Shown piece by piece: positions 17,676-26,215 of a DNA stretch of 38,642 nucleotides. The notes beneath the pieces are model-generated. The model made no database searches and had not been told where the DNA came from. It saw nothing but the letters and a program-made list of their open reading frames with translations. The stretch's first letter is position 1, and each line of letters opens with the position of its first letter. A program made the translations under genes and the position numbers. Source of the DNA: an uncultured Oligoflexia bacterium. Its GTDB lineage: Bacteria > Bdellovibrionota > Bacteriovoracia > Bacteriovoracales > Bacteriovoracaceae. Where the stretch lies: NCBI GenBank assembly GCA_937120495.1, contig CAKZJW010000112.1:1-38642 (forward strand). Reading direction: 5' to 3'.

Positions 17676-18569
17676 TTAATTAACAATATCCAATATTTCA
17701 TTTTTAAAAGCATCGATTAAAGCTTTCTTGAGATGGACTCTTCTCTTTGTTAAATAGATCGGTCGACTCGGCTCTGGTGAAAATTTGCGAAGCTGTTTTT
17801 TTTCTACACTTGATAGATGTTTCGTCGCCATTTTGGGTATTAAAGTATAGCCCCCTTGTTCATTTACAATATGTTTTAACGACTCCAGACTCCCTACTTT
17901 AAAAACTATTTTCGCGGGCCTTTTATTAGTATTTTTACGGATTTTACAAATCTCAATCACTTCGTCTCGAAGACAATGTCCCTCATCTAACAACCATATA
18001 TCTTCTGTCTTTATATCTGAGGCTTTAATTTTTGTTTTATTCATTAGTGGGTGATTCTTATTTAGATACAAAAATAATTCTTCATCAAATAAATGCTCTT
18101 GAGAGTACATTGATAAATCTTCACTTGTTGCTAAGATAGCAATATCTATTTTTTCGTTATTAAGTTCCTCTAAACAATTATCGGTATTCATCTCCTGAAC
18201 AACTACTTCAACATCAGGGTACTTCTTACAGAAGCTTTTTAGAATGTGCGGTGTTAGATATGCCGAAATTGTCGGTATTGCTCCAATGCTTATTGTTCCT
18301 TTAATTATACCTCTATTTTCTTGAATTATTTCTTCAATTTTCTTTATTTCACAAAGTCCGATCTCGGCTTGTTTAATTATATTTTCACCAATCTTAGTTG
18401 GTATCGTGGGAGACTTTGTTCTATCAAATAGCACTACTCCAAGCTCCTCCTCTACTTTGTGGATTTGAGCACTTAAAGTTGGCTGAGTAACGTGGCAAGA
18501 GATGGCAGCCTTTCTAAAGTTCCCTTCTCGGCTAACAGCAATAATGTATTCTAATTGAGTTATCGTCAT
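17676..18569 (-). CDS. oxyR: Hydrogen-peroxide-sensing LysR regulator OxyR
   Basis: 297 aa. The N-terminal LysR winged HTH is QLEYIIAVSREGNFRKAAI with VTQPTLSAQIHKVEEELG. The redox motif GHCLRDEVIEIC has both cysteines (about residues 199 and 208), matching the C199-C208 pair of E. coli OxyR that forms a disulfide on peroxide. It is divergent from a catalase, which is the classic arrangement. In the oxidised form it should activate katA and control itself. Confidence is high because motif and context agree. Confidence 0.92.
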   Translation of the reverse strand: MTITQLEYIIAVSREGNFRKAAISCHVTQPTLSAQIHKVEEELGVVLFDRTKSPTIPTKIGENIIKQAEIGLCEIKKIEEIIQENRGIIKGTISIGAIPTISAYLTPHILKSFCKKYPDVEVVVQEMNTDNCLEELNNEKIDIAILATSEDLSMYSQEHLFDEELFLYLNKNHPLMNKTKIKASDIKTEDIWLLDEGHCLRDEVIEICKIRKNTNKRPAKIVFKVGSLESLKHIVNEQGGYTLIPKMATKHLSSVEKKQLRKFSPEPSRPIYLTKRRVHLKKALIDAFKNEILDIVN

Positions 18570-18603
18570 AATATTAATTACCTATCAGTGATGTAAGTTT
18601 TTA

Positions 18604-18663
18604 TCTATGACTACATAGAAATATAATATTTTATCTATGTCAATAAGGATGCGATAAATAGAT
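18604..18663. promoter_or_regulatory. Candidate OxyR-binding region between oxyR and katA
   Basis: TCTATG-acta-CATAGA (18604-18619) is a perfect inverted repeat. A second pair, ATCTAT at 18633 and ATAGAT at 18658, flanks the katA promoter region. OxyR recognises ATAG/CTAT half-sites spaced across four turns. The half-sites are present but the spacing is not the canonical one. Confidence 0.55.
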
Positions 18664-18691
18664 ATCAAATAAACTTTTAAAGGAGTTATTT

Positions 18692-20143
18692 ATGAAAAAG
18701 AAAACGTTAACAACATCGGCAGGTATGCCTATCAGTAATGACGAAGATAGTATCACTTTTGGAAAGAGTGGCCCAATTGCCATGCAAGACAGTCACTTAA
18801 TTGAAAAGCTAGCTCATTTCAACAGAGAAAGGATACCTGAGCGTGTTGTTCATGCTCGTGGCTCGGGAGCTTATGGAACCTTTACTCTATCAAAGAGCCT
18901 TAAGGAATTTACAAGAGCCGATTTTTTACAAAATGTTGGAGAGAGGACTGAACTTTTTTTAAGGTTTAGTACTGTTGGTGGAGAGCAAGGGTCATCAGAT
19001 ATGGTTCGTGACCCTCGAGGCTTTGCAGTTAAGTTTTATACAAAAGAAGGAAACTATGATGTGGTAGGAAACAATACTCCCGTATTCTTTATTAGAGATG
19101 CTATTAAGTTTCCAGATTTTGTTCATACACAAAAAAGGTGTCCTGTTCGTGGTATTAATGACCCCAATGCTGTTTGGGACTTTTGGTCACAAAACCCACA
19201 ATCTCTACACCAGGTAACAATACTAATGAGTGATCGAGGAATACCTCAAAGCTATCGTCATATGAATGGTTATGGTTCTCACACGTATGGAATGTGGAAT
19301 AACAATAATGAAAGATTTTGGATTAAATGGCACTTTAAAACAAATCAAGGGAATAAAACTCTAACAAATGAAGAAGCTGCAAAAGTTGCTGGTGAGAATC
19401 CACAAGCAGCACACGCGGATCTTTTTGATAGTATTGAGAATAATGACTTTCCTTCGTGGACAGTAAAAATTCAAATCATGCCAGAGAAAGATGCTCAAAA
19501 TAATCCTAATGCATTTGATGTTACTAAAGTTTGGGAGCATAAGGACTATCCACTTATTGAAGTTGGCCAGCTTGAACTGAATAAAAATCCAGATAATTAC
19601 TTTGAAGAAGTTGAACAAAGTGCATTCTCTCCTTCAAATTTTGTTCCTGGAATTGGAGCAAGTCCAGATAAGATGCTTCAAGCAAGAATGTTTGCTTACC
19701 CAGATGCTCATCGATATCGCTTAGGTGCAAATTATAATTCTTTACACGTTAACTCTCCTAGAGCGACTGATGTAAATAATTATCAAAGAGATGGTGCAAT
19801 GGCTCCAAAATCAGTGCGAAATAAAAAGAATTTTAGCACTTACAATAATTCAAGCTTTGATGGTAAAGCACAGGCTTCGAGTGATGAATCATTTAGAGAA
19901 CCACCTCTAACTTTATCAGTGGATTCTCTAGGGCGCTTTGATCACAGAGAAGGAAATGACGATTACACGCAAGCTGGAAATCTATACCGAATGATGAGTG
20001 AGGATAAAAAGAGTCAACTTGTAAATAATATTGCGGGTTCACTTGGTGGAGCTTCAAGTGAGATTCAAGATCTGATGATTCCACACTTTGAAAAAGCTGA
20101 TAGTGATTATGGTAGTCGAGTAAGAAAATTATTAAAGAAATAG
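18692..20143 (+). CDS. katA: Monofunctional haem catalase, small-subunit clade
   Basis: 483 aa, the usual size for clade-3 KatA. The distal His lies in RVVHARGSGAYG (His 54), the Asn in VVGNNTPVFFIRD (about 127), and the proximal haem-ligand Tyr in RMFAYPDAHRYR (about 336). It splits hydrogen peroxide to water and oxygen, in the cytoplasm since no signal peptide is visible. A strong RBS (AAAGGAG) sits ahead of the ATG. It is divergent from oxyR with candidate OxyR sites between, and is ended by a clear hairpin. Confidence 0.95.
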   Translation: MKKKTLTTSAGMPISNDEDSITFGKSGPIAMQDSHLIEKLAHFNRERIPERVVHARGSGAYGTFTLSKSLKEFTRADFLQNVGERTELFLRFSTVGGEQGSSDMVRDPRGFAVKFYTKEGNYDVVGNNTPVFFIRDAIKFPDFVHTQKRCPVRGINDPNAVWDFWSQNPQSLHQVTILMSDRGIPQSYRHMNGYGSHTYGMWNNNNERFWIKWHFKTNQGNKTLTNEEAAKVAGENPQAAHADLFDSIENNDFPSWTVKIQIMPEKDAQNNPNAFDVTKVWEHKDYPLIEVGQLELNKNPDNYFEEVEQSAFSPSNFVPGIGASPDKMLQARMFAYPDAHRYRLGANYNSLHVNSPRATDVNNYQRDGAMAPKSVRNKKNFSTYNNSSFDGKAQASSDESFREPPLTLSVDSLGRFDHREGNDDYTQAGNLYRMMSEDKKSQLVNNIAGSLGGASSEIQDLMIPHFEKADSDYGSRVRKLLKK

Positions 20144-20152
20144 AATATTGAG

Positions 20153-20180
20153 AAGCCACGTGTAAAGCGTGGCTTTATTA
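20153..20180 (+). terminator. Terminator after katA
   Basis: AAGCCACG and CGTGGCTT make a perfect 8-bp stem with a 7-base loop, followed by TATTAAAT. It lies between katA and the convergent Tudor-domain gene, and AT-rich flanks may let it work both ways. Confidence 0.7.
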
Positions 20181-20187
20181 AATCTAA

Positions 20188-20448
20188 TTAAGTTATTTTT
20201 GTAATCTCTGTATGAAGTTTCAACGCATAATTCCCAGCTTCAGACCGAACTAAATATGCAGGTTTTTCCACACTTCCATTTCTCTTTATTCGCTTCCCTT
20301 TAATCTCTTTCTCAATAGGTCCCATAAAACATTCGACAACAACACCATGAATCTCTCGCCCCATCCACTTCCAGAAGATTTTTTCATTTTCAGCATAAAC
20401 TGGCTCTGTTTTCAATACCCCTCCATCATTGCGTCTATAGTTATTCAT
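20188..20448 (-). CDS. DUF2945 / HVA1 Tudor-domain small protein
   Basis: 86 aa. The pattern IFWKWMGREIHGVVVECF, then IKGKRIKRNGSVEKPAYLV and GNYALKLHTEI, matches the small Tudor-like family once annotated DUF2945 or hypervirulence-associated protein. These single-domain SH3-like barrels are common in bacteria and are of unknown function. It stands alone between katA and the DCC-family gene. Confidence 0.7.
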   Translation of the reverse strand: MNNYRRNDGGVLKTEPVYAENEKIFWKWMGREIHGVVVECFMGPIEKEIKGKRIKRNGSVEKPAYLVRSEAGNYALKLHTEITKIT

Positions 20449-20482
20449 AGATTAATTGTTCATATTTCATTTAACTTCAAGT

Positions 20483-20860
20483 CTAAATTTCACAATAGTC
20501 ATCGCACTTATTTTTCCGAGGCAAAAAAGGTCTCACTTTTACAAAGCCATTATAGCCTATCCCCATAATATATCTCCCCAACTTTAACGAATAGATTTTC
20601 TGCAACACATGAAATGCACCAAGTTCTTCCCAGATATAGTTAAATGCCTCTACACCTTTAAGAACCCTTCCCTTCTTTGAAATTACATGAAAATATTTAT
20701 GAACATCTGATTTTGTTAATCCGAACTCTACAGCATTAAAGTTTGGACTCATGATATCAATATATTCAAATATATTGGCTGTATCCTTTTTTTTATAATA
20801 TTCAATCTCTGCATTACATAATTTACAGTATGAATCATACAAAATTGCTGTCTTATTCAT
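20483..20860 (-). CDS. DCC-family thiol-disulfide oxidoreductase-like protein
   Basis: 125 aa from the ATG at 20860, which has RBS GGAG seven bases upstream; the longer frame overlaps the upstream regulator gene. The thioredoxin-like N-terminus reads ILYDSYCKLCNAEIEYY with the CxxC of the DUF393/DCC family (usual motif DxxCxxC). The central V-L-KG-V-EAF pattern and C-terminal KVRPFLPR also fit. Two additional cysteines end the protein (CDDYC). It follows the GbsR-type regulator gene and is probably in its operon. Confidence 0.8.
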   Translation of the reverse strand: MNKTAILYDSYCKLCNAEIEYYKKKDTANIFEYIDIMSPNFNAVEFGLTKSDVHKYFHVISKKGRVLKGVEAFNYIWEELGAFHVLQKIYSLKLGRYIMGIGYNGFVKVRPFLPRKNKCDDYCEI

Positions 20861-20891
20861 TATATTCTCCATTATAAAAGCTAAAACATAG

Positions 20892-21413
20892 CTAAGTTGC
20901 AAACCTAGAAATCTTCTTGATAAATGAAATCCAATCTTCCATAGACTTGATATTTTTCTTGCAAAGTTTTTGTGCTATTTTTTTGTGATAACCAGTCAAG
21001 ATCTTTAATTTTTTTATTGAATCTTTTTTTATACAGAGACTCTGAGACTCTTTTAAATTTAACTTATCTAATTCAATCAAGTTGTTTTGAATACTTTCGA
21101 ACAGAACGAGTTCTCTTTTCCTAATTATATCTCTGACAACTTCAGCTGGATTCGGGCAAGAGACATAAGTCAATCCCCCATACTTTGCTTGCCCAACTTT
21201 ATTGATAAGACTGTGTTCCAATAATTCATTTATGGCACCTGAAATAAGCGCTTTAGAGACTCCTAGCTCTTTTACAATTTCGGGAGTTGAAAGCGGCTTA
21301 TCCGCTATATAAATCAGTGCCCACACTCTTCCATGGATTTTTCGAAATCCCCAATATTCAATGAATGAACCAACTCCATCGACTAATTTTTTTACGTTTT
21401 CTTTATTATTCAT
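20892..21413 (-). CDS. GbsR/MarR-type transcriptional regulator
   Basis: 173 aa. The pattern GFRKIHGRVWALIYIADKPLSTPEIV then ELGVSKALISGAINELLEHSLI at residues about 22-72 is typical of the GbsR-like winged-HTH proteins. The C-terminal part is helical and Lys-rich. It is divergent from the flavin-reductase-like gene, and the intergenic region contains a perfect 10-bp inverted repeat, its likely operator. Autoregulation and repression of the neighbour are inferred. Confidence 0.82.
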   Translation of the reverse strand: MNNKENVKKLVDGVGSFIEYWGFRKIHGRVWALIYIADKPLSTPEIVKELGVSKALISGAINELLEHSLINKVGQAKYGGLTYVSCPNPAEVVRDIIRKRELVLFESIQNNLIELDKLNLKESQSLCIKKDSIKKLKILTGYHKKIAQKLCKKNIKSMEDWISFIKKISRFAT

Positions 21414-21430
21414 ATTTTTACCATAGCATG

Positions 21431-21458
21431 AGATCGTTCACACATCAATGAACGATCT
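21431..21458. promoter_or_regulatory. Operator-like perfect inverted repeat
   Basis: AGATCGTTCA-N8-TGAACGATCT, centred between the starts at 21413 and 21492. The perfect 10-bp arms are 18 bp apart centre to centre, about two helical turns, which suits a dimeric winged-HTH protein such as the adjacent GbsR-type regulator. Confidence 0.7.
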
Positions 21459-21491
21459 TGACTTTTCTTTAAATTATGGTTTAATCAAAAC

Positions 21492-22130
21492 ATGAGACTT
21501 ATAAACAAAGATGAAATCAACAACTTAGAGAGTCGTAAAAGAGCCGCGCTAATCAACTCTCTGATTGGGGTAAAAGCAGCAAACATGATAGGAACCCAAG
21601 ACCAACAAAGCGTTCATAATCTTAGTTTGATTAGCTCCCTATTTCACTTGGGTGCCTCACCTGCAATGTTTGGATTTGTTATAAGGCCAGATTCTGTTGC
21701 AAGAGATACTCTCAACAATTTGAGAATGCATCCTTTTCTTACAATCAATCATGTCAATTCAAACATCGTAAAAAACGCTCACCAAACAAGCGCTAGATAC
21801 GACTCCGAGGTTAGTGAATTTGATAAATGTGAACTAGAAAGTGAATACTTAAATGACCATCCAGCACCTTTTGTTAAAGAGTCGAAAATTAAATTTTCAG
21901 CGAAGATGCTCAGGGAAATTAAAATACCTGAGAATGGAACACATATTTTGATATGCGAAATCATAGATGTTCATTTGGCCCCCTCAACTCTTGGTGATGA
22001 TTTTTTTATAGATATCACAAAGACTGATACAGTTGGTGTGAGTGGATTAGATCAATACTTAGACCTTAAAGCTCTTGGAAGACTTAGCTATGCAAAGCCT
22101 AAAATGGCATTAAAGTGGCTTAAACTTTAA
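21492..22130 (+). CDS. Flavin-reductase-like FMN-binding protein
   Basis: 212 aa. The FMN-binding split-barrel pattern appears as KAANMIGTQDQQSVHNLSLIS (about 27-47), SPAMFGFVIRP (about 56), DTLNNLRMHPFLTINHV (about 73) and KNAHQTSARYDSEVSEF. Such proteins reduce flavins or bind FMN as oxidoreductases. The partner DCC and GbsR-type genes are divergent, and an inverted repeat covers the joint control region. The first tRNA-derived repeat of the island lies 9 bases after its stop. Confidence 0.78.
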   Translation: MRLINKDEINNLESRKRAALINSLIGVKAANMIGTQDQQSVHNLSLISSLFHLGASPAMFGFVIRPDSVARDTLNNLRMHPFLTINHVNSNIVKNAHQTSARYDSEVSEFDKCELESEYLNDHPAPFVKESKIKFSAKMLREIKIPENGTHILICEIIDVHLAPSTLGDDFFIDITKTDTVGVSGLDQYLDLKALGRLSYAKPKMALKWLKL

Positions 22131-22138
22131 AGTAAGCT

Positions 22139-22212
22139 ATTGGATTAGACGAAGCTTTATGTACGTTTGAAAAGCGGTGCCCTGACGTCTCCGGTTATCG
22201 ATCTGTGATACT
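22139..22212 (-). repeat. Repeat R1 (tRNA-Phe 3'-end mimic)
   Basis: The plus strand reads GGATTAGACGAAGC, then TGTACGTTTGAAAAG, then GGTGCCCTGACGTCTCCG and a TATCGA..CTGTGATACTA tail. It is the most divergent copy: one terminator arm is lost and the core has CCCTGACG instead of CCCCGACG. It is the outermost copy, farthest from the tRNA. Its right tail matches R7 best. Confidence 0.8.
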
Positions 22213-23101
22213 AAACAGCAGTAAAGTATTCGACTAGTTGATCAAAAACAAATCGAATTCGTCTATTTGTTCTTAACTCTCTATGCGAGACGATCCAAGT
22301 GGGAAAGCTAATTCCCTCAAAAGTTTTCAATACTCTTTCAACTGACTTATCTTTATCTCCTATAGAGTGAGGCATGACTCCAACGGCAAGTCCTTCTTTT
22401 ACTAAGTTCCAATGAACAAAGTGACTCTCTGTTACTAAGGGAAAGTTTTTTTCAGTTAGCTCAATTCCAAAACTCTTCATACCATCAATAAAAGGAGTCA
22501 GATCTCCCATACTCACAAAGTTTGCTTTTGATAAATCTTTAACAGTTTTAAAGGGTCCATATTTTTTTATAAAATCTTTTGTTGCATAAAAATTTCCTAA
22601 AGAGTCGGAAACCTGCTTCATTATCAAATCTGGTTGTTTCGGTTGAAAATGTCTAACAGCAATATCAGCTTCACGTTTTCTAAGGTCTGCCGATTCATTC
22701 TTTGCTACAATTTCTATTTTTATACCAGGTGCGAGATTTCTAATTTTTTTAATAACTGGTGGAAGTAAGAAAGCTGAATTCGCTTCACTTCCTGTAATAG
22801 TCACTGATCCCTCTAATTCTTCGGACTGTCCCATCGCCGCTAAAGATAATTTAGTTGCCCCGTCGGCCATGGCTTTAACATGTTCTACTAGGTCAACACC
22901 TATAGGAGTAATTTGAATCCCTTTCCCTACTCGTTCGAAAAGAACAACACCAAGCTCTTCTTCTAGAGCTTGAACCTGTCTCCCAAGTGTAGATTGTGTT
23001 AGATTCAGAGCTACTGCAGCGGCTGAATAACTTCCCTTTTCAGCTGTTACAAGGAAGGCTCTTGCTTTATTCCAATCAAAATTTAGTGTTTTATAGTCCA
23101 C
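22211..23101 (-). CDS. LysR-family transcriptional regulator
   Basis: 296 aa starting with GTG. The HTH is ARAFLVTAEKGSYSAAAVALNLTQSTLGRQVQALEEELGVVLFER (about 13-57). The effector domain follows with the usual two subdomains (ADIAVRHFQPKQPDLI, LVKEGLAVGVMP). It is divergent from a SAM methyltransferase and shares with it an intergenic 12-bp palindrome. Its stop codon overlaps the end of repeat R1. The effector is unknown. Confidence 0.9.
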   Translation of the reverse strand: MDYKTLNFDWNKARAFLVTAEKGSYSAAAVALNLTQSTLGRQVQALEEELGVVLFERVGKGIQITPIGVDLVEHVKAMADGATKLSLAAMGQSEELEGSVTITGSEANSAFLLPPVIKKIRNLAPGIKIEIVAKNESADLRKREADIAVRHFQPKQPDLIMKQVSDSLGNFYATKDFIKKYGPFKTVKDLSKANFVSMGDLTPFIDGMKSFGIELTEKNFPLVTESHFVHWNLVKEGLAVGVMPHSIGDKDKSVERVLKTFEGISFPTWIVSHRELRTNRRIRFVFDQLVEYFTAV

Positions 23102-23113
23102 AACGTTCTCACT

Positions 23114-23125
23114 TGCATATATGCA
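23114..23125. promoter_or_regulatory. 12-bp palindrome in LysR/methyltransferase intergenic region
   Basis: TGCATATATGCA is a perfect palindrome 13 bases upstream of the LysR start and about 75 bases before the methyltransferase start. It fits the T-N11-A style of LysR operators. Confidence 0.45.
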
Positions 23126-23199
23126 TACTTAACATGCCTATTTTGCCATTTACTAATATTTTTTGCAACCGTATAGTTGGTAGTATCAAGGACTTAATT

Positions 23200-23829
23200 A
23201 TGGGAACAACTGCTGATTTTTGGGATCGTGTATCGTTTAAATATTCAAACAAAGACGTTCCTTCAGAGGACATCTATCAAGAAAAACTAAAGAGAACACA
23301 AAAGCTATTTAAAAATAACAGTATTGTCATGGAGTTTGGCTGTGGAACAGGTACAACATCTCTCATACATGCACCATATGTGAAAGAAATTATTTCTTAT
23401 GACTATTCCCCTGGAATGATCTCTATTGCTAATAAAAAGAAAGACGATCAACAAATTACCAATGTTACTTTTGAGATAAAATCCGTAGAAGACATTCCAT
23501 TTCACCACGAAACTTACGATATAATTATGGCACATAGTATTTTGCATCTAACTCAAAACAATGAAACAATTTTAAAAAACGTATATGAATCTTTAGTACC
23601 TGGTGGATTTTTTGTTTCTAGCTCAGGCTGCATTAAGGAGATGAACTTTCTTATTCGCAAAATTATTCCCTTCATGACTTCAATAGGTAAAGCTCCAGAC
23701 ATCACATTATTCTCAGCCGACGAGCTTATCGAACTTCACAAGGTGACAGGTTTTAAGCTCTATGATGTTTGGAAATATAAAAAAGGTGAACTTTTTTTAA
23801 TTGCTCAAAAAAAATATAGAAAACCGTAA
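23200..23829 (+). CDS. Class I SAM-dependent methyltransferase
   Basis: 209 aa from the ATG at 23200, preceded by AAGGA; an open frame extends upstream through the LysR gene but has no supported start. Motif I is VMEFGCGTGTTSL (about residue 43), then YDYSPGMISIANKKK and YDIIMAHSILHLT. The C-terminus GFKLYDVWKYKKGELFLIAQKK is typical of ubiquinone/small-molecule methyltransferases. The substrate is unknown. The LysR divergent neighbour probably controls it. Confidence 0.85.
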   Translation: MGTTADFWDRVSFKYSNKDVPSEDIYQEKLKRTQKLFKNNSIVMEFGCGTGTTSLIHAPYVKEIISYDYSPGMISIANKKKDDQQITNVTFEIKSVEDIPFHHETYDIIMAHSILHLTQNNETILKNVYESLVPGGFFVSSSGCIKEMNFLIRKIIPFMTSIGKAPDITLFSADELIELHKVTGFKLYDVWKYKKGELFLIAQKKYRKP

Positions 23830-23924
23830 TTTACAACAGAGTTGACGATGGCATTGATCCACCAAAGAACTTAGAAAATATGATGAGGCATGAATTTGTC
23901 TAGACTGAGACTAGGATATTAAAC

Positions 23925-24629
23925 ATGAGTAAATATTTTAAGATTATGCAACATCACTCGATAATACCTATCAGTGAGAACGTCTACTCCCTCATGGGTA
24001 GTATGAAACTCTTTAATGTATTTAAATATTCACGAACAATGGTTATATTGAAGGATGGAAATGATTTATGTCTAGTTAACCCTGTTAGACTTAATCACAC
24101 AGAGGAAAAAAAGCTTCTATCTATGGGAAAGATACACTCCATATTGAAACTTGGCCGTCTTCATTCAGTAGACCTTCCCTACTACATGGATAAATTCTCG
24201 CCTAAACTCTGGGCATCAAGTAAAGATTCTTTTTTGGAGAAATATAATTATAGAATCAATATCGATCTTGAGCTGACAGCTTCAATCCCCTTCCTAGATA
24301 TGCAGATATATAGTTTTAAAACTTCTAAGGAGAATGAAGCTGTTGCCTATCTTCCACAAGAAAGTGGCATTATACTATCTTGCGACGCTTTAGTTAATAT
24401 GAAGGAAATTGATCCTATGGCAAACTGGTTAGTCAGAACACTATCAAAAATATTACCTGAACCTACTTATATTGGTCCCAACTGGTATAAGGCCATGAAG
24501 CCTAAAAAAGAGGATTTTGAAGAAGTATTAAAATTTAAGTTCGATAAAATGATTCCAGCTCATGGCCCGATTCTAAAAGAACAAGCAGATTTTAAAATTA
24601 AGAACTACGTAGATCGTTTTAAATTCTAA
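23925..24629 (+). CDS. DUF4336-like metallo-beta-lactamase-fold protein
   Basis: 234 aa. The order of elements (SRTMVILKDGNDLCLVNPVRL near residue 36, then MGKIHSILKLGRLHSVDLPYY near 65-85, an internal GIILSCDALVN near 148, and MIPAHGPILK near 208) follows the DUF4336 branch of the metallo-beta-lactamase fold. The classical HxHxDH zinc motif is absent, so hydrolase activity is uncertain. It is the second of two such proteins in the island (the other starts at 31601). It converges on the kinase-like gene; stops overlap. Confidence 0.6.
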   Translation: MSKYFKIMQHHSIIPISENVYSLMGSMKLFNVFKYSRTMVILKDGNDLCLVNPVRLNHTEEKKLLSMGKIHSILKLGRLHSVDLPYYMDKFSPKLWASSKDSFLEKYNYRINIDLELTASIPFLDMQIYSFKTSKENEAVAYLPQESGIILSCDALVNMKEIDPMANWLVRTLSKILPEPTYIGPNWYKAMKPKKEDFEEVLKFKFDKMIPAHGPILKEQADFKIKNYVDRFKF

Positions 24630-25111
24630 AAGTCACGGTTACTTGTAATCATTTCTTTTAAACCTTTGTACTGTTCATAAAGAGCTTCATGAGATTTCTT
24701 TGAAAAATCATCACTTCTTTCAGTGTATTGAGAAATCCAGTTAATTAGCATCTCTAGGTTAGCATCTTGTGCTTCTTTAGAAGTATATTTATGTGGTTCC
24801 CAAGGACGTTTTTTTGCGTTTGAAATACATTTTTCAATTGATAAGTTCATATAAATAATCTTGTCCGACTCTCTCATCGCGATTTCAAGCAAATCGGAGT
24901 AACAACCTTCAACAATCCAACCTGTATTTCTCTTAATAAATTTTACAATTTCTTTTTCTGACTCACAAGGTGATTTTCTACGGGGTGGAGATGTTGGAAG
25001 CCAAGCAAGGGTATCCAAATCGAGATGAGAAAGCTTATATTTTACACTCAGCTCTTTAGCCATCGTAGATTTACCCGAACCTGAATTTCCAAAGATTACA
25101 ATTTTATTCAA
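24626..25111 (-). CDS. P-loop nucleotide kinase-like protein (adenylate-kinase/FlaR type)
   Basis: 161 aa. The Walker A motif is IFGNSGSGKSTMAKEL (residues about 5-20), followed by SHLDLDTLAWLP, and a lid-like segment with NAKKRPWEPHKY. This is the pattern of small P-loop proteins annotated as topology modulation or adenylate-kinase-like. It presumably phosphorylates a small molecule. It lies 3 bases after the DUF1330-like gene and near map, probably in the same operon. Confidence 0.75.
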   Translation of the reverse strand: MNKIVIFGNSGSGKSTMAKELSVKYKLSHLDLDTLAWLPTSPPRRKSPCESEKEIVKFIKRNTGWIVEGCYSDLLEIAMRESDKIIYMNLSIEKCISNAKKRPWEPHKYTSKEAQDANLEMLINWISQYTERSDDFSKKSHEALYEQYKGLKEMITSNRDF

Positions 25112-25114
25112 TCT

Positions 25115-25417
25115 TTATGACCTTTGATACTCGGAAATAATGGTTGTTTCGTCGACAGAGTCTTCAAAAAATTCAGATTTCATTTTAATATAATTAGAAT
25201 TAGAAAAGAATTGCCCCATACTTGCCTTATCTTTAAAAAATATTACAAATACGCGATTTATTGCTCTACCTTCTTCATTTTTTAAAACTTCTGAAATTTT
25301 AAAATCATACCTGAACCCACCGCCATATGTCTCAAGTAAAGGTGTCATTGATTCTCTATATCTGGCATACATATCTTCATTTTTAATTTGTAACCCTACA
25401 ACCATTTCGTAACTCAT
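25115..25417 (-). CDS. DUF1330-like small protein
   Basis: 100 aa, a single ferredoxin-like alpha+beta domain. MVVGLQIKNEDMYARYRESMTPLLETYGGGFRYDF and IFFKDKASMGQFFSNSNYIKMK have the DUF1330 pattern. RBS AGGAAT precedes the ATG. It sits between map and the kinase-like gene on the same strand. Function unknown. Confidence 0.65.
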   Translation of the reverse strand: MSYEMVVGLQIKNEDMYARYRESMTPLLETYGGGFRYDFKISEVLKNEEGRAINRVFVIFFKDKASMGQFFSNSNYIKMKSEFFEDSVDETTIISEYQRS

Positions 25418-25450
25418 ATAATTCCTATTCTCTCTAGATTTGTAGTTAGT

Positions 25451-26215
25451 TTATTTTTCTTCATCTCTTAATGTTAAAACTTCAGCACCTGTATCGGTCA
25501 CGACAATTGTATGCTCACACTGAGCTGATAGTTTTCCATCCACAGTAACAACAGTCCAATCATCAGCAAGGTGCTTTATTTTCCCACCACCTTCATTCAC
25601 CATTGGCTCGATAGTAAAAACCATACCTTTTTGTAATTTTAAACCTTTTCTTTTTTTACCGTAATGTAAAACCTGTGGCTCTTCGTGCATCTCTCTACCA
25701 ATGCCATGACCACAATACTCCTTAACTATGGTGTATCCGTTTTTAATTGCATGCCTGTGAATATAAAATCCAATGTCACCCAAAGTATTTCCTGGTTTTA
25801 CTTGTTCGATACCTTTGAAAAGACACTCTCTCGTTATTTCACAAATTCTTTTCGCTTCGTCAGAACACTCACCAACAAGATACATACGAGATGTATCAGC
25901 TATAAATCCGTGTTTCTTAACTGTAACATCTAAGTTAACAATGTCTCCATCTTTAAGAATTTCTTCTTCAGATGGAACTCCATGGCAAACCACATTATTC
26001 ACAGATGAATTTAAAGCGAATTGAAAATCGTATTGCCCAATAGATGATGGAATTGCATCGTAGTCTTCCCTGATCCATTTTTCAGCAAGCTTTGCTATCT
26101 TATACGTAGAGACACCGACTTTTACTTCTGGAATCAGTCTTGTGAGAATTTCGCCTGCAATTTGTCCTGTTTTTCTGTAGAGTTCTATATCTTGATCTGA
26201 TTTTAAATTGATCAT
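25451..26215 (-). CDS. map: Type I methionine aminopeptidase
   Basis: 254 aa, normal length for MetAP type Ia. All metal and catalytic residues are visible: CHGVPS (His 78), NLDVTV and ADTSRMY (two Asp), GHGIGREMHEEP (two His, about 170-177), TIEPMVNEG (Glu about 203) and CEHTIVVT (Glu about 234). It removes the N-terminal Met of new proteins. The gene overlaps the start region of a ParD-like antitoxin gene by four bases; this pairing is unusual for a housekeeping map and suggests a second, accessory copy. Confidence 0.93.
   Translation of the reverse strand: MINLKSDQDIELYRKTGQIAGEILTRLIPEVKVGVSTYKIAKLAEKWIREDYDAIPSSIGQYDFQFALNSSVNNVVCHGVPSEEEILKDGDIVNLDVTVKKHGFIADTSRMYLVGECSDEAKRICEITRECLFKGIEQVKPGNTLGDIGFYIHRHAIKNGYTIVKEYCGHGIGREMHEEPQVLHYGKKRKGLKLQKGMVFTIEPMVNEGGGKIKHLADDWTVVTVDGKLSAQCEHTIVVTDTGAEVLTLRDEEK

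Noticed and set aside
22996..23199. N-terminal extension of the methyltransferase upstream of 23200.
   Set aside because: It runs through the divergent LysR gene without an RBS; the ATG at 23200 has AAGGA upstream and begins the conserved domain.
23925..24629. Calling this a metallo-beta-lactamase enzyme.
   Set aside because: The HxHxDH zinc motif is absent; only the DUF4336-like layout supports the fold.
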